DNA from: JAWOJF01 sp046481785
GTDB lineage: Bacteria > Bacteroidota > Ignavibacteria > Ignavibacteriales > Ignavibacteriaceae
Direction: 5' to 3'
NCBI GenBank assembly: GCA_046481785.1
Contig: JAWOJF010000234.1
Coordinates: forward strand, 1 to 5,269
DNA: 5,269 nt
The translations under genes and the position numbers were made by a program. A model generated the notes under the pieces. That model did not search any database. It was given only the letters and a program-made list of their open reading frames with translations, and was not told where the DNA came from. Below are positions 1-5,269 of the stretch, piece by piece (the stretch's first letter is position 1; every line of letters begins with the position of its first letter).

Positions 1-489
1 AAAGCATTTGAGGTTAACGCCGCAGATTACCTCTTAAAACCTTTTTCAGAAGATAGGTTTAATGAAGCTGTTGAAAAGGCTAAAGTTTATATGAATAAGA
101 AGTCGGCTAATATTAAGATGATTCAGAGCCTTATAAAACATAATGATGCAAGGAAAGAATACCTTGACCGTATTGTTATTAAAGACGGTTCTAAAATATC
201 AATTATAAACGCAGGTACCATAAAATATATAGAAGCACAGGATGATTATGTTATGATTTATTCCAGCGAAGGGAAATTCTTAAAACAAAAAACAATGAAA
301 TATTTTGAGGACCATCTTAATCCTTATGAATTTGTAAGGATTCACCGTTCTTATATATCATCAATATCTGAGATAAAAAAAATTGAACTTGTAGAAAAAG
401 AATCATACCAGGTTCATCTTAAAGATGGTAAAAACCTCCCGGTAAGTAAAACAGGTTATGCAAAGCTTAAAGGAATTTTAAACCAGTAG
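1..489 (+). CDS. LytTR-family response regulator, 5'-truncated by window edge
   Basis: Cytoplasmic two-component response regulator that should bind DNA through a LytTR domain after phosphorylation by a sensor kinase. The frame is open from base 1, so the gene starts outside the window; the internal ATG at 91 is not the real start. The visible fragment is 162 residues. Residues 1-28 are the end of a receiver domain, with AADYLLKPF carrying the conserved receiver lysine (fragment residue 13) followed by proline. The phospho-acceptor aspartate lies outside. Residues 29-53 are a charged linker. Residues 54-160 are the LytTR domain, with the hallmarks YIEAQDDYV (76-84), FVRIHRSYI (111-119) and LPVSKTGYAKLK (146-157). 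The stop is TAG. Such genes usually follow a membrane histidine kinase, which would lie upstream, out of view. The target is unknown. Family assignment is firm; the particular member cannot be named. Confidence 0.95.
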   Translation, partial: KAFEVNAADYLLKPFSEDRFNEAVEKAKVYMNKKSANIKMIQSLIKHNDARKEYLDRIVIKDGSKISIINAGTIKYIEAQDDYVMIYSSEGKFLKQKTMKYFEDHLNPYEFVRIHRSYISSISEIKKIELVEKESYQVHLKDGKNLPVSKTGYAKLKGILNQ

Positions 490-598
490 CCCATTCAAAC
501 CTTTCCTGCCGGTGAGAGAGTATTGCAGGACTCAAAAAGTTACAACTCATCCCCGCCCCAGCCTGTACAGCAGGCAGGTTCGCAGAGTTTATATAGTA
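490..598. other. Intergenic spacer after the response regulator, with two small hairpins
   Basis: No coding potential is seen. Two short inverted repeats are present: TCCTGC (504-509) with GCAGGA (525-530), and GCCTG (561-565) with CAGGC (571-575). Neither is followed by a T-run, so I do not call an intrinsic terminator, although the first lies 15 bases after the stop codon and could end or protect the mRNA. The block runs into repeat array A at about 599. Confidence 0.4.
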
Positions 599-663
599 GA
601 AAGTAGTGAATAAATATATATTAACCCCTGGCTTCAGTGTCTGTTGAACAACTCAGTCAATTG

Positions 664-683
664 CCACGACTTTTAAGTCGTGG
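664..683. repeat. Perfect 20-base hairpin, CCACGAC type (array A left arm)
   Basis: The sequence CCACGACTTTTAAGTCGTGG has a 9-bp perfect stem and two central T bases. The same hairpin recurs at 2048-2067, and a variant with a changed inner pair lies at 2168-2187. The following bases GGAGAAAAACAATAAGCATG (682-701) are also kept after the 2048-2067 copy, so the repeated module is longer than the palindrome. Confidence 0.9.
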
Positions 684-766
684 GAGAAAAACAATAAGCA
701 TGGAGACTTTAGCCATGAATTAGCCTCATTTCAGGGCTAAAGCCCGTGTTATGGTTCTTCAGGCTC

Positions 767-786
767 CCCCATGTTAAAACATGGGG
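767..786. repeat. Perfect 20-base hairpin, CCCCATG type (array A right arm)
   Basis: The sequence CCCCATGTTAAAACATGGGG has a 9-bp perfect stem and two central A bases. Its inverted homologue is at 1883-1902 in array B, where the centre reads TT on the plus strand, as expected for the opposite orientation. The flank GTTAATCAATAAAA is kept next to both copies. Confidence 0.9.
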
Positions 787-872
787 TTAATCAATAAAAT
801 TAATATTCAGTCCTTTTTTCAACACCATAATTAGTTCTGCAGCACTCTCCGGGAGGCAGGCTTCCCTAAGGG

Positions 873-1784
873 TTACTTCTCCACTCTCACATACATTGTA
901 TCTGCAAGGTAAGAGCCAAAAACACCAATGCCGTCGCCTGTAATATTCATACGGGGTTCGTGGAAGTTGCCGTCAAACTCCTGCACGCTTCTGTGGGTCT
1001 GCAGATAAAGCCGGAAGTTTTCATCACCGGCATAAACTATTAACCTGTAATCACTATAAAACCAGAGGTCAAGCCAGGGAACAACTATCTCTCTTTTTCC
1101 TCCTTCGGGATTAGCATCCTGGAGCCATCTTAATTCATATTTAAAATTTTCTACATCGTCATCAATATCCTCAGGTTCAAAATCAAAGTATGCATTATCA
1201 TAAATGAAAGTTTCAAGATTTGCATCAAGCGCAATATTTGAAAGTGCATAAAATGTAGTACCCGGGGATGTATTAAATACAATTTTAAATTCTTTTACAT
1301 TTCCTTCATCATCTCTTTCCCTGTACTTCATTGTATCAATTACCGATTCATCTCTTAGCACTGAAAAGCCCGGCTTTGGCACCGTTGTTACGGAATTACA
1401 AGTCAGGTTCTTTCCGTCAATAACTGCGTTGATAGTTAGTCTGTAGCTTCTGCCGTGATCAATTATAAGATCATTGCCATTGTATTCAAATGATAACCGC
1501 GAGTGGCTAAAAGTCAGCGGATAATCCTGGTTATTCTCTAAGTCAGTTAATACAACTTCTGCTTCAGCAAGAAGAACATTTTCAGGAATAACCTCAGTAT
1601 TAAGAGGAATATTTCTAGTAATATAAATACCCTGAACTTTTTTATCCGGCTGGAGATATCCATTTATTACAATTTTGGGATCATAAGTTTGCGGTCCTAC
1701 TTCAACAGTTCCTTCGCCGCAGGAAAGGAAAAAGATAATCATCATTGTTATTGATAATCCCGACAATATTTTTTTATAATTCAT
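873..1784 (-). CDS. DUF4249 domain-containing lipoprotein
   Basis: A 303-residue predicted lipoprotein of unknown biochemical function. Residues 1-21 form a lipoprotein signal: a short lysine-bearing start, a hydrophobic core, and FFLSC with the acylated cysteine at residue 22. That lipobox is relaxed, as is common in Bacteroidota. The mature protein begins CGEGTVEVG, which has an acidic residue soon after the cysteine. The segment DPKIVINGYLQPDKKV (35-50) is the typical DUF4249 opening, followed by EAEVVLTDL (74-82), GRSYRLTI (111-118) and TVPKP (132-136). This order fits a beta-sandwich-like N-terminal half. Length is normal for the family. DUF4249 genes are commonly found beside TonB-dependent receptors in this group, and here one lies upstream on the same strand; I infer a surface or periplasmic partner of that receptor. 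The start is supported by an AGGAA motif seven bases upstream. There is no frameshift or truncation. Confidence 0.88.
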   Translation of the reverse strand: MNYKKILSGLSITMMIIFFLSCGEGTVEVGPQTYDPKIVINGYLQPDKKVQGIYITRNIPLNTEVIPENVLLAEAEVVLTDLENNQDYPLTFSHSRLSFEYNGNDLIIDHGRSYRLTINAVIDGKNLTCNSVTTVPKPGFSVLRDESVIDTMKYRERDDEGNVKEFKIVFNTSPGTTFYALSNIALDANLETFIYDNAYFDFEPEDIDDDVENFKYELRWLQDANPEGGKREIVVPWLDLWFYSDYRLIVYAGDENFRLYLQTHRSVQEFDGNFHEPRMNITGDGIGVFGSYLADTMYVRVEK

Positions 1785-1790
1785 TTTTAA

Positions 1791-1795
1791 TTCCT
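1791..1795 (-). promoter_or_regulatory. Ribosome binding site of the DUF4249 gene
   Basis: On the minus strand the start codon is preceded by TAGGAATTAAAA, giving an AGGAA motif with a spacing of about six bases. It is a modest Shine-Dalgarno match but fixes the chosen ATG, which also precedes an intact lipoprotein signal. I found no convincing promoter in 1796-1869; a TATAAA-like minus-strand motif (about 1801-1807) has no recognisable partner box upstream. Confidence 0.5.
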
Positions 1796-1989
1796 ATAAA
1801 TTTTATACAATAAGACCATTTGTTACCTCTCCTTAAATAGAATCTAAAGACTGAGGAATAAATACTAATTTTTATTGATTAACCCCATGTTTTAACATGG
1901 GGGGAACCAGTAAAACCATAACCGGGGCTTTAGCCCTGAAATAAGGTTCATTCATGGCTAAAGCCTAATAATCTTGTCTCATATCCCCG

Positions 1990-2254
1990 GGCTGAAGTGT
2001 CTGTTGCACAACCCAGCATTAACTTCATAACGAGAAGATATCAATTCCCACGACTTTTAAGTCGTGGGAGAAAAACAATAAGCATGGAGGCTTTAGCCAC
2101 AATTTGCCTTAATTGTGCGTGTCCCGACCCTTCGGGGGCTAAAGCCAAAAATATTTGGAATCCTAACCCACGACATAAATGTCGTGGCAATAAATAAACA
2201 GTCTCTTTCAAGGAGAGACATTTAATTATTAGTTCTGCAACAGGCACTGAAGCC
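1990..2254. repeat. Large nested inverted repeat within array B
   Basis: The modules are mirrored around a centre near 2118. The outer pair is GGCTGAAGTGTCTGTTG (1990-2006) with CAACAGGCACTGAAGCC (2238-2254). The next level is two CCACGAC hairpins (2048-2067 and 2168-2187), each folding on itself. The inner stem is GGCTTTAGCC (2089-2098) with GGCTAAAGCC (2137-2146). Inside that stem are two abutting hairpins: ACAATT/AATTGT (2099-2104, 2111-2116) and CCCGA/TCGGG (2123-2127, 2132-2136). The centre could therefore fold as a multi-branched junction in single-stranded DNA or RNA. Function is unknown; it could be the footprint of a structure-recognising transposase. Confidence 0.75.
2168..2187. repeat. 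Variant CCACGAC hairpin with swapped inner base pair
   Basis: The sequence CCACGACATAAATGTCGTGG has a 9-bp perfect stem around AA. Compared with the 2048-2067 copy, one stem position is A-T instead of T-A on both sides and the loop is AA rather than TT. Pairing is fully kept, which points to the fold, not the exact sequence, being what is preserved. Confidence 0.8.
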
Positions 2255-2323
2255 TGGGGTTAGTACATATTTATTCACCATTATCTACTTTCCACATAAT
2301 CCCTAATAAGGAAAGGGTTAGGG

Positions 2324-4666
2324 TTAAAACCTGATATTGACTCCAATACTTGGTAAAATTGGAAACATATTAACTGTTTCAACTTTTTGTTTAATGGTAT
2401 TATCTTTTATTTCATTTTCATATTCAATAAACCATACGTTCTTTCTGTTAAGCGCATTAAACACCTGCAGATAAGGTGCAAGAGACCAGCCGTTATATTG
2501 AATTTCATAAGTAAGGCTTAGATCAAGCCTTATGTAAGCAGGTAAACGGTACTCATTAATTCCCGAAGGATAAATAGCTATACTATTGGGATTTGCCTGC
2601 CAGTCAGGCATTTGAAATGCGAGATAAACAGAACCGGGTAAAGTAATCGGCTGCCCCGAAAAATAAGTGAAGTTAAGGCCGAGTGACCATTTTTTATCCG
2701 GGCTTATAAACTTTTCACCGCGTAACTCTCTGAAGACATTATCCAGATCAAAATTTGCAACAACATTAACAACCGAAGTACGGTCATGCCTTGGCGGAAA
2801 TTCTTTTCCCTGGTTTATGTTTTTTATAGTATACTGTGTGTTAGCATATGAATAAGCAACCCAGCCTGTTATTGCGCCCACATCCTTTCTTAATAATATT
2901 TCTGCCCCGATGGATCTTCCTTTCCCCTCGTTAAAAAATCCATTTGTATTCTTGTATATGGGTTTGTTTTCACTGTCATATTCTTCAGGTGTCAGGTCAA
3001 CAAGATAGTTTTCATTATATGAATAGATGTTGTTATAATCTTTATAATAGCCTTCAATTTCAAGCTCCAGGTTGCGTGCAATTGCTTTCTGATATCCAAG
3101 AATAAAATGAGTTGCCGATGAACCTTTGGTATATTCGTCAGCGGTAGTCCAGATACTTATAAAAAATAACCTGGGAATTCTGTTTAAATACTGATGGAAA
3201 AGCCCTGTAGAAAATTTCAGGTTTGATGTTTCATCAAGCCTGTACTTAACAGTTAAGCGGGGATCCAGATTGTTATAATTTACATCCGAATCGAAATAAT
3301 CAAACCTTAGTCCGGTTTCAATATCCCATAAAGGTGAGGGCCTCCAGTTAGAAGTAACATAAGCAGAATAGTGTTTGCGGCTTTTGGATACATCAGCTCT
3401 GCCGTCTTCAAAATCTTCTTTAAGTGAGCCGGATAAATTTTTATGTTCAAAACCAAACTTAAAATCCCAGTGGTCTGATAGAAAATATTCAAGAGCACCT
3501 TTAAAGGTTACATCTCGTATCCTGTTCTCTTCAGTAAAACCGACATCTTCAAAATCAAAATCAGAAAAGAACCTGCTTCCGGTTATCCAGAAATTAGCGA
3601 AAAGCCGGGGAGACAAAATTGTCCGCCAGTTAATACTTGCTGTCTGGTTTCCCCATATATAATCAAATCCAAAAGAATCGGGACGGTCTTTATCAACAAC
3701 AAAATTAAGGTCATCCTGCCCGCCGTAAAAACTTACTGAAAGTTTATTCTTCTCATCAATATCAAAAAAAGCTTTTAGATTTCCGTCAATAAAATAGTAG
3801 TCGGGTACATCATCAATTACTTTTGCAAGAGTCTGGTCAATATATGTTCGCCGGATTGAACCGGACAGAGAGCCTATTGAACCAAGGGGTGTTTGAAGAG
3901 TTGTTCCGAGTGACAGAAGGCTTAATGATGCCTTCCCTTCAAATTTATTCCTGTTGCCGTCGTTATTGGTTACATTTAGTACAGAAGAGAGTCTTCCGCC
4001 ATATTCTGCACTGAATCCACCTTTGTATATTTCTACTTTTTTTATTGCATCTGTATTAAAAGTAGAAAACAAACCAAATGCATGCTCCGGGTTATAAACA
4101 TCAGTACCATCCACAAGAAATAAATTCTGGTCAGGTGTTCCGCCGCGGACATATATTGAAGACGAAAAATCAGAAAGAGGAACAATACCCGGAAGAGTTT
4201 GTAATGTTCTTAATAAATCAGCTTCAATAACCTGGGGAACTTTACTTAACTGCATCGGGGAAAGCTCTATTTTAGAAACGCCTTTATTAAACAGCCTGTC
4301 AATTGTTCTTACAGAATCGGCAGTAACAACCACCTCATCACTTTGAACAGCCTGTGGTTCAAGATAGATATCAAGTCTTTTATCCTCCCCGTTATTAAAA
4401 ATAATTTTCTGATTAAACTGTCTGTAACCGATAAAACTTACGGCCAGTTGAAATTCACCGGCGGGGACTGCAGCAACAACAAAATAGCCGCTTGTATTGG
4501 AACTTGCTCCCTGGCCGATTTCTTTTAAATAAACATTTGCTCCGATTAGTGCTTCGCCGTTCGATTTATCATAAACAAAACCGTTTAGTGTAGCTGATCC
4601 ATTCTGCGGGAATAAATTTATAATGAATACAAAAAAGTATAAGAACAGAATTTTTTTTATTTCCAT
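2324..4666 (-). CDS. TonB-dependent outer-membrane receptor with carboxypeptidase-regulatory-like domain
   Basis: A complete 780-residue outer-membrane receptor expected to import a bound substrate using TonB-ExbBD energy. Residues 1-20 are a signal peptide (MEIKK, then a hydrophobic stretch). Residues 25-112 form a carboxypeptidase-regulatory-like beta-sandwich (LNGFVYDKSNGEALIGANVY, then GYFVVAAVPAGEF). EVVVTA (111-116) is a linker or TonB-box-like segment. Residues 134-235 are the plug, with LQTLPGIVP, IYVRGGTPDQNLFLVDG (171-187) and VEIYKGGFSAEYGGRLSSVL (211-230). The rest is the beta-barrel with many aromatic alternating strands, PPRHDRTS near its end, and a C-terminal GVNIRF ending in phenylalanine, as outer-membrane barrels need. 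It is shorter than typical SusC proteins and has no SusD neighbour, so a SusC label is not warranted. The substrate cannot be read from sequence. The DUF4249 lipoprotein gene follows on the same strand. Start chosen by an AAGAGGAG site just upstream and the intact signal peptide. Confidence 0.95.
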   Translation of the reverse strand: MEIKKILFLYFFVFIINLFPQNGSATLNGFVYDKSNGEALIGANVYLKEIGQGASSNTSGYFVVAAVPAGEFQLAVSFIGYRQFNQKIIFNNGEDKRLDIYLEPQAVQSDEVVVTADSVRTIDRLFNKGVSKIELSPMQLSKVPQVIEADLLRTLQTLPGIVPLSDFSSSIYVRGGTPDQNLFLVDGTDVYNPEHAFGLFSTFNTDAIKKVEIYKGGFSAEYGGRLSSVLNVTNNDGNRNKFEGKASLSLLSLGTTLQTPLGSIGSLSGSIRRTYIDQTLAKVIDDVPDYYFIDGNLKAFFDIDEKNKLSVSFYGGQDDLNFVVDKDRPDSFGFDYIWGNQTASINWRTILSPRLFANFWITGSRFFSDFDFEDVGFTEENRIRDVTFKGALEYFLSDHWDFKFGFEHKNLSGSLKEDFEDGRADVSKSRKHYSAYVTSNWRPSPLWDIETGLRFDYFDSDVNYNNLDPRLTVKYRLDETSNLKFSTGLFHQYLNRIPRLFFISIWTTADEYTKGSSATHFILGYQKAIARNLELEIEGYYKDYNNIYSYNENYLVDLTPEEYDSENKPIYKNTNGFFNEGKGRSIGAEILLRKDVGAITGWVAYSYANTQYTIKNINQGKEFPPRHDRTSVVNVVANFDLDNVFRELRGEKFISPDKKWSLGLNFTYFSGQPITLPGSVYLAFQMPDWQANPNSIAIYPSGINEYRLPAYIRLDLSLTYEIQYNGWSLAPYLQVFNALNRKNVWFIEYENEIKDNTIKQKVETVNMFPILPSIGVNIRF

Positions 4667-4668
4667 GT

Positions 4669-4676
4669 CTCCTCTT
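4669..4676 (-). promoter_or_regulatory. Ribosome binding site of the TonB-dependent receptor
   Basis: On the minus strand AAGAGGAG lies two bases before the ATG; counting the core AGAGG gives a spacing of about four to five bases. This is a strong Shine-Dalgarno match with slightly tight spacing, clearly stronger than that of the DUF4249 gene. Confidence 0.65.
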
Positions 4677-4917
4677 ACAGAAAAAATAAAATGAAAGGAA
4701 TAAATTTAATATTTAAATAAGCCAGTCTGAACTCAGCGATATTTTAATGTTAATATGATTAACAGAACATATGCCTGGCAGAGATAAAAATAGTATGATG
4801 TTTTAAAATCAATCTTTTAAGTGCCGGAAAACGTACTTCCAAAAGACGTGTATTTTTTTTGAAATGTTACACTTTTTTTGATAAACGGCGGGGTAAAAAA
4901 TATTGCACTAAAAATTT
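4677..4917. other. AT-rich upstream region of the receptor gene
   Basis: No gene is visible. The block is very AT-rich and must hold the receptor promoter if the gene is transcribed from its own start. I looked on the minus strand for the Bacteroidota-type TAnnTTTG box and for sigma70-type boxes and found no convincing pair. AT-rich minus-strand sequence around 4700-4720 could serve as a -10 region, but the match is too weak to call. Confidence 0.35.
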
Positions 4918-5090
4918 AAACAAGAATTATTTAAAGGACAACCATAGTGCAGGGGTAATTTTAGTTAAAAAAGAGTATTCGTAATATCGCGGTTATCGTG
5001 CTCAGACGCCCCGCAGGGCGTCTCTACATATGGAACCTTTTTTCATATATGTAGAGACGTCCCGCTGGGACGTCTGAGAACGGATAAACT
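4918..5090. repeat. REPIN/BIME-like hairpin-pair unit, tandem copy 1
   Basis: The unit has an AT-rich leader (about 4918-5000), a left hairpin AGACGCCC-CGCA-GGGCGTCT (5004-5023), CTAC (5024-5027), a 23-base spacer (5028-5050), GTAG (5051-5054), a right hairpin AGACGTCCC-GCT-GGGACGTCT (5055-5075), and a tail ending GGATAAACT. Each hairpin read outward from the spacer has GTAG at its 5' foot, the tetranucleotide seen at the foot of REP sequences. Two such hairpins in inverted orientation match the layout of a REP doublet. CTACATAT and ATATGTAG add an inner stem, so the whole unit can fold into one long branched structure. Confidence 0.8.
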
Positions 5091-5098
5091 TAAATTAC

Positions 5099-5269
5099 AA
5101 ACAAGAATATTTTAAAGGACAATCATGCAGGGGTAATATTTAGTTAAAAAAGAGTATTCGTAATATCGCGGTTATCGTGCTCAGACGCCCCGCAGGGCGT
5201 CTCTACAAATGATATTTTTATTCACATGTGTAGAGACGTCCCGCTGGGACGTCTGAGAACGGATAAACT
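5099..5269. repeat. REPIN/BIME-like hairpin-pair unit, tandem copy 2 (reaches window edge)
   Basis: A second copy of the preceding unit, offset by 179 bases over the hairpin part. Bases 5140-5207 are identical to 4961-5028, and 5229-5269 are identical to 5050-5090. The spacer between the hairpins has eight substitutions against copy 1 with no length change. The leader (5099-5139) has a few substitutions and small indels, including loss of a few bases near 5125. The match continues up to the last base, so the tandem array may go on beyond the window. Confidence 0.8.

Larger units (their letters stand above)
599..845. repeat. Palindrome-rich repeat array A (non-coding)
   Basis: A compact unit of ordered palindromes without coding sequence. 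In order: an end module from GAAAGTAG (599-606) through GGCTTCAGTG (631-640); a perfect hairpin CCACGACTTTTAAGTCGTGG (664-683); a central stem of GACTTTAGCC (705-714) against GGCTAAAGCC (735-744); a second perfect hairpin CCCCATGTTAAAACATGGGG (767-786); and a remnant ATTAGTTCTGCA (830-841) that also occurs in array B. The two 20-base hairpins sit equally far from the centre near 724. Array B repeats the left half directly and the right half inverted. The arrangement resembles REP/BIME or palindrome-type elements mobilised in trans by IS200-like (RAYT) transposases. That link is inference, since no transposase is in the window. Confidence 0.85.
1870..2292. repeat. Composite palindromic repeat array B between receptor and lipoprotein genes
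   Basis: A larger, rearranged relative of array A. Bases 1870-1963 are an inverted copy of 707-799, with about ten differences by eye, including the CCCCATG hairpin (1883-1902) and the stem GGCTTTAGCC (1926-1935) with GGCTAAAGCC (1956-1965). Bases 1990-2098 are a direct copy of the left part of A (GGCTGAAGTGTCTGTTG, CCACGAC hairpin, GGCTTTAGCC), with about 24 additional bases near 2017-2040. Bases 2137-2292 continue with GGCTAAAGCC, a variant CCACGAC hairpin, a small GTCTCT/AGAGAC hairpin (2201-2219), and an inverted copy of A's outer end (CTACTTTC at 2285-2292). The array fills most of the 539-bp gap between the receptor and DUF4249 genes. Short open frames inside it come from the palindromes and have no protein-like character. 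Confidence 0.85.

Noticed and set aside
91..489. A stand-alone small LytTR protein starting at the ATG at base 91
   Set aside because: The frame is open upstream to base 1 and encodes a clear receiver-domain end (DYLLKPF), so the ATG is internal to a longer response regulator.
2089..2146. tRNA-like cloverleaf
   Set aside because: The fold has a closing stem and only two inner hairpins, with no anticodon-arm sequence, T-loop consensus or CCA end. It belongs to the repeat family.
1997..2247. Two overlapping short open frames on opposite strands within the repeat array
   Set aside because: They read straight through the palindromes, have no family-like motifs, and end within repeats. They are by-products of the repeat sequence, not genes.
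2301..2323. Terminator after the receptor gene, CCCTAA with TTAGGG
   Set aside because: Six-base stem with an 11-base loop and no T-run downstream on the minus strand, so it does not fit an intrinsic terminator. It is also too short to treat as a telomere-type repeat.
2667..4528. Several open frames inside the receptor gene on both strands
   Set aside because: They lie wholly within the well-supported receptor coding sequence, and their translations look like out-of-frame readings without recognisable domains.
2324..4666. SusC-type receptor of a polysaccharide utilisation locus
   Set aside because: The protein is about 780 residues, there is no SusD homologue or glycoside hydrolase next to it, and its neighbour is a DUF4249 protein.
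4918..5269. CRISPR-like array
   Set aside because: Only two units with a period near 179 bases, conserved parts much longer than a CRISPR repeat, and no cas genes nearby. The hairpin-pair explanation fits better.

Overview
The window is AT-rich and looks like a chromosomal piece from the Bacteroidota/Ignavibacteriota (FCB) side of the tree. I base this on a TonB-dependent receptor with an N-terminal carboxypeptidase-regulatory-like domain, a DUF4249 lipoprotein on the same strand, a LytTR response regulator, and dense non-coding palindromic repeats. Ignavibacteria is my best guess for the class, but it is not proven by anything here.

Layout. Bases 1-489 (+) are the 3' part of a LytTR response regulator whose receiver domain is cut by the window edge. 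Bases 490-872 are non-coding and hold a palindrome-rich repeat unit (array A, about 599-845). Bases 873-1784 (-) encode a DUF4249 lipoprotein. Bases 1785-2323 are non-coding, mostly filled by a second, larger and rearranged array of the same repeat family (array B, about 1870-2292). Bases 2324-4666 (-) encode a complete 780-residue TonB-dependent outer-membrane receptor. Bases 4667-4917 are its upstream region. From about 4918 to the window end there are two tandem units, about 179 bp apart, of an unrelated hairpin-pair repeat that resembles a REP doublet (REPIN/BIME).

How the genes relate. The receptor is upstream of the DUF4249 lipoprotein on the same strand, a pairing that recurs in this group and suggests a shared job at the outer membrane, probably uptake or surface handling of an unidentified substrate. 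Here the pair is split by 539 bp of repeats. The LytTR regulator points the other way (its 3' end faces the 3' end of the DUF4249 gene), and nothing links it to the receptor.

The most unusual material is non-coding. There are two separate families of structured repeats. Arrays A and B share modules in both direct and inverted orientation and bracket the DUF4249 gene. One block of array B is a large nested inverted repeat with hairpins placed symmetrically around a four-way-junction-like centre. The 3' tandem units have identical hairpin arms but a diverged spacer. No transposase, RNA gene or CRISPR array is visible.
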